This document shows positions 33,568 to 34,590 of a DNA stretch of 34,590 nt, piece after piece. Positions within the stretch are counted from its first letter, which is position 1. Each line of letters opens with the position of its first letter. The notes under the pieces are model-generated. The model did no database searches. It saw only the letters and a program-made list of their open reading frames with translations, and was not told the origin of the DNA. The position numbers and the translations under genes are program-made. Location of the stretch: positions 1 to 34,590 of the forward strand of contig VIKE01000016.1 of NCBI GenBank assembly GCA_008080565.1, given 5' to 3'. The DNA comes from Rhodocyclaceae bacterium (GTDB lineage Bacteria; Pseudomonadota; Gammaproteobacteria; Burkholderiales; Rhodocyclaceae).

Positions 33568-34590
33568 CTAACCGAGCAAGGCCAGTTTAGCCTTCGGCCC
33601 GGGCGGATGCTTGATGAAGTATTGCCGGATGCCGCGGACAATCGCCCCGGCCAGTTTTTCCTGATAGGCATCGTCGTTGAGCCTGGCTTCTTCCTCCGGA
33701 TTGGAGATGAAAGCCGTTTCAATCAGTGCTGATGGAATATCCGGAGCCTTGAGCACGGCAAAGCCGGCCTGTTCAACGTGGGCCTTGTGCAGCGTATTGA
33801 TCGAACCCAGTTCGCCGAGCAGGTATTTGCCCAATTTCAGGCTGTCGTTGATGGTGCCGGTCTGCGACAGGTCGAGCAGCGTGCGGGCCAGAAAGAGATC
33901 CTTGCTGCCGATATTGACGCCGCCGATCAGGTCGGCCTGATTTTCCTTCTGGGCCAGCAGGCGGGCCTGCGTGCTGGAGGCACCCTTTTCGGACAGCACG
34001 AAGACTGATGAACCGCGCGCGTCCGGCTTGATCCAGGCATCGGCGTGAATCGACAGGAAGAGGTCGGACTGGATGCGCCGGGCCTTCTGGACCCGCATCT
34101 GCAGCGGCACGAAGAAATCGGAATCGCGGGTCAGTACGGCGCGCATGTTCGGCTCTGCATCGATGCGCGCCTTGAGGCGACGGGCGACTTCGAGGGTGAC
34201 GTTCTTTTCGTAGGTGCCGGCCCTGCCGACCGCACCAGGGTCTTCACCGCCGTGGCCGGGGTCGAGCGTGATGGTGACCAGACGGTCGACAATTGGTTTG
34301 CCGGATTTCTTGCTGGTCTGGATTTCTGGCGCTTCAATCGGTTTTTCGGACTTCCTGGCGACGGTTTCATCCGGCCGCTTTTCGGCAATCTGGAAATCCT
34401 GCTCGTTCTTGAGCGGCTCGACGCCATCCTTGCGGCCTTCGAGCAGCGCCATCATCGGGTCGGGCGGATTGACCGGATAGACATCGAGCACCAGGCGGCT
34501 GCCGTATTCACCGGCAGGCTCGAGCGTGAACACCTGCGGACTGACCTTGCCCTTGAGTTCCATGACCAGACGAACAACACCCGGCTTGAA
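33568..34590 (-). CDS. amiC: N-acetylmuramoyl-L-alanine amidase (AmiC-like), 5' end outside window
   Basis: The frame is open to the last base of the window, reading FKPGVVRLVMELKGK at its start, so the true N-terminus (signal peptide and first part of the AMIN domain) lies beyond 34590. Visible are the end of the AMIN domain (YGSRLVLDVYPVNPP), a charged linker and an Amidase_3 catalytic domain with zinc ligands in TLDPGHGGEDPGAVG, YEKNVTLEVARRL and LFLSIHADAW, and catalytic Glu in ALIETAFISNPEEE. It cleaves between N-acetylmuramic acid and the stem peptide during cell separation. ATG 34563 is internal and not the start. Confidence 0.95.
   Translation of the reverse strand, partial: FKPGVVRLVMELKGKVSPQVFTLEPAGEYGSRLVLDVYPVNPPDPMMALLEGRKDGVEPLKNEQDFQIAEKRPDETVARKSEKPIEAPEIQTSKKSGKPIVDRLVTITLDPGHGGEDPGAVGRAGTYEKNVTLEVARRLKARIDAEPNMRAVLTRDSDFFVPLQMRVQKARRIQSDLFLSIHADAWIKPDARGSSVFVLSEKGASSTQARLLAQKENQADLIGGVNIGSKDLFLARTLLDLSQTGTINDSLKLGKYLLGELGSINTLHKAHVEQAGFAVLKAPDIPSALIETAFISNPEEEARLNDDAYQEKLAGAIVRGIRQYFIKHPPGPKAKLALLG

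Overview
The window looks like chromosome of a betaproteobacterium, most likely order Rhodocyclales (Dechloromonas/Azonexus-like). The evidence is a set of housekeeping neighbourhoods typical of that class: DUF3579 divergent from argD-argF-argG, DUF2788, a CobD/CbiB-family membrane protein after a NudL-type Nudix gene, rpsT, and ileS-lspA-fkpB-ispH. Genus is inferred from remembered gene order and protein similarity, not from a search. I recognise no tRNA, rRNA, CRISPR array, prophage or insertion sequence. Genes are tightly packed and no gene-free stretch exceeds 300 bases.

Region 1 (1-5525) is the most interesting part. A CarH/LitR-type MerR regulator with intact adenosylcobalamin-binding motifs (4620-5525, +) faces a leftward five-gene operon: a secreted glutathione peroxidase, an FAD-dependent amine-oxidase-like oxidoreductase, a DUF1365 protein, a Cfa-type fatty-acid methyltransferase and a chalcone-isomerase-fold protein. 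The 108-base intergenic region holds a near-consensus sigma70 promoter (TTGACA-17-TATCTT) flanked by TTGTC/GACAA inverted repeats. The likely reading is a B12- and light-controlled membrane-lipid modification and peroxide-defence unit.

Region 2 (5526-13760) carries a circularly permuted ATP-grasp / alpha-E pair, a BktB-like beta-ketothiolase, a CobD/CbiB-family protein, NudL, a small unknown protein, a periplasmic retropepsin-like protease, a class I glutamine amidotransferase, YajQ, PpnP and a DUF2788 protein.

Region 3 (13760-18255) is arginine biosynthesis (argD, argF, argG), DUF3579 and rpsT. ArgG carries an unusual, roughly 91-residue Lys/Ala/Pro-rich histone-H1-like C-terminal tail.

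Region 4 (18343-25948) is a type IV pilus minor-pilin operon read leftwards (pilE-like, fimT, pilV, pilW, pilX, pilY1). It is visibly poorer in G+C than its flanks.

Region 5 (26153-34590) has a solitary TonB-C-like protein, then the leftward cluster ribF-ileS-lspA-fkpB-ispH, a rightward diguanylate cyclase with GGEEF and an inhibitory site, and an AmiC-type amidase gene that runs off the right edge.
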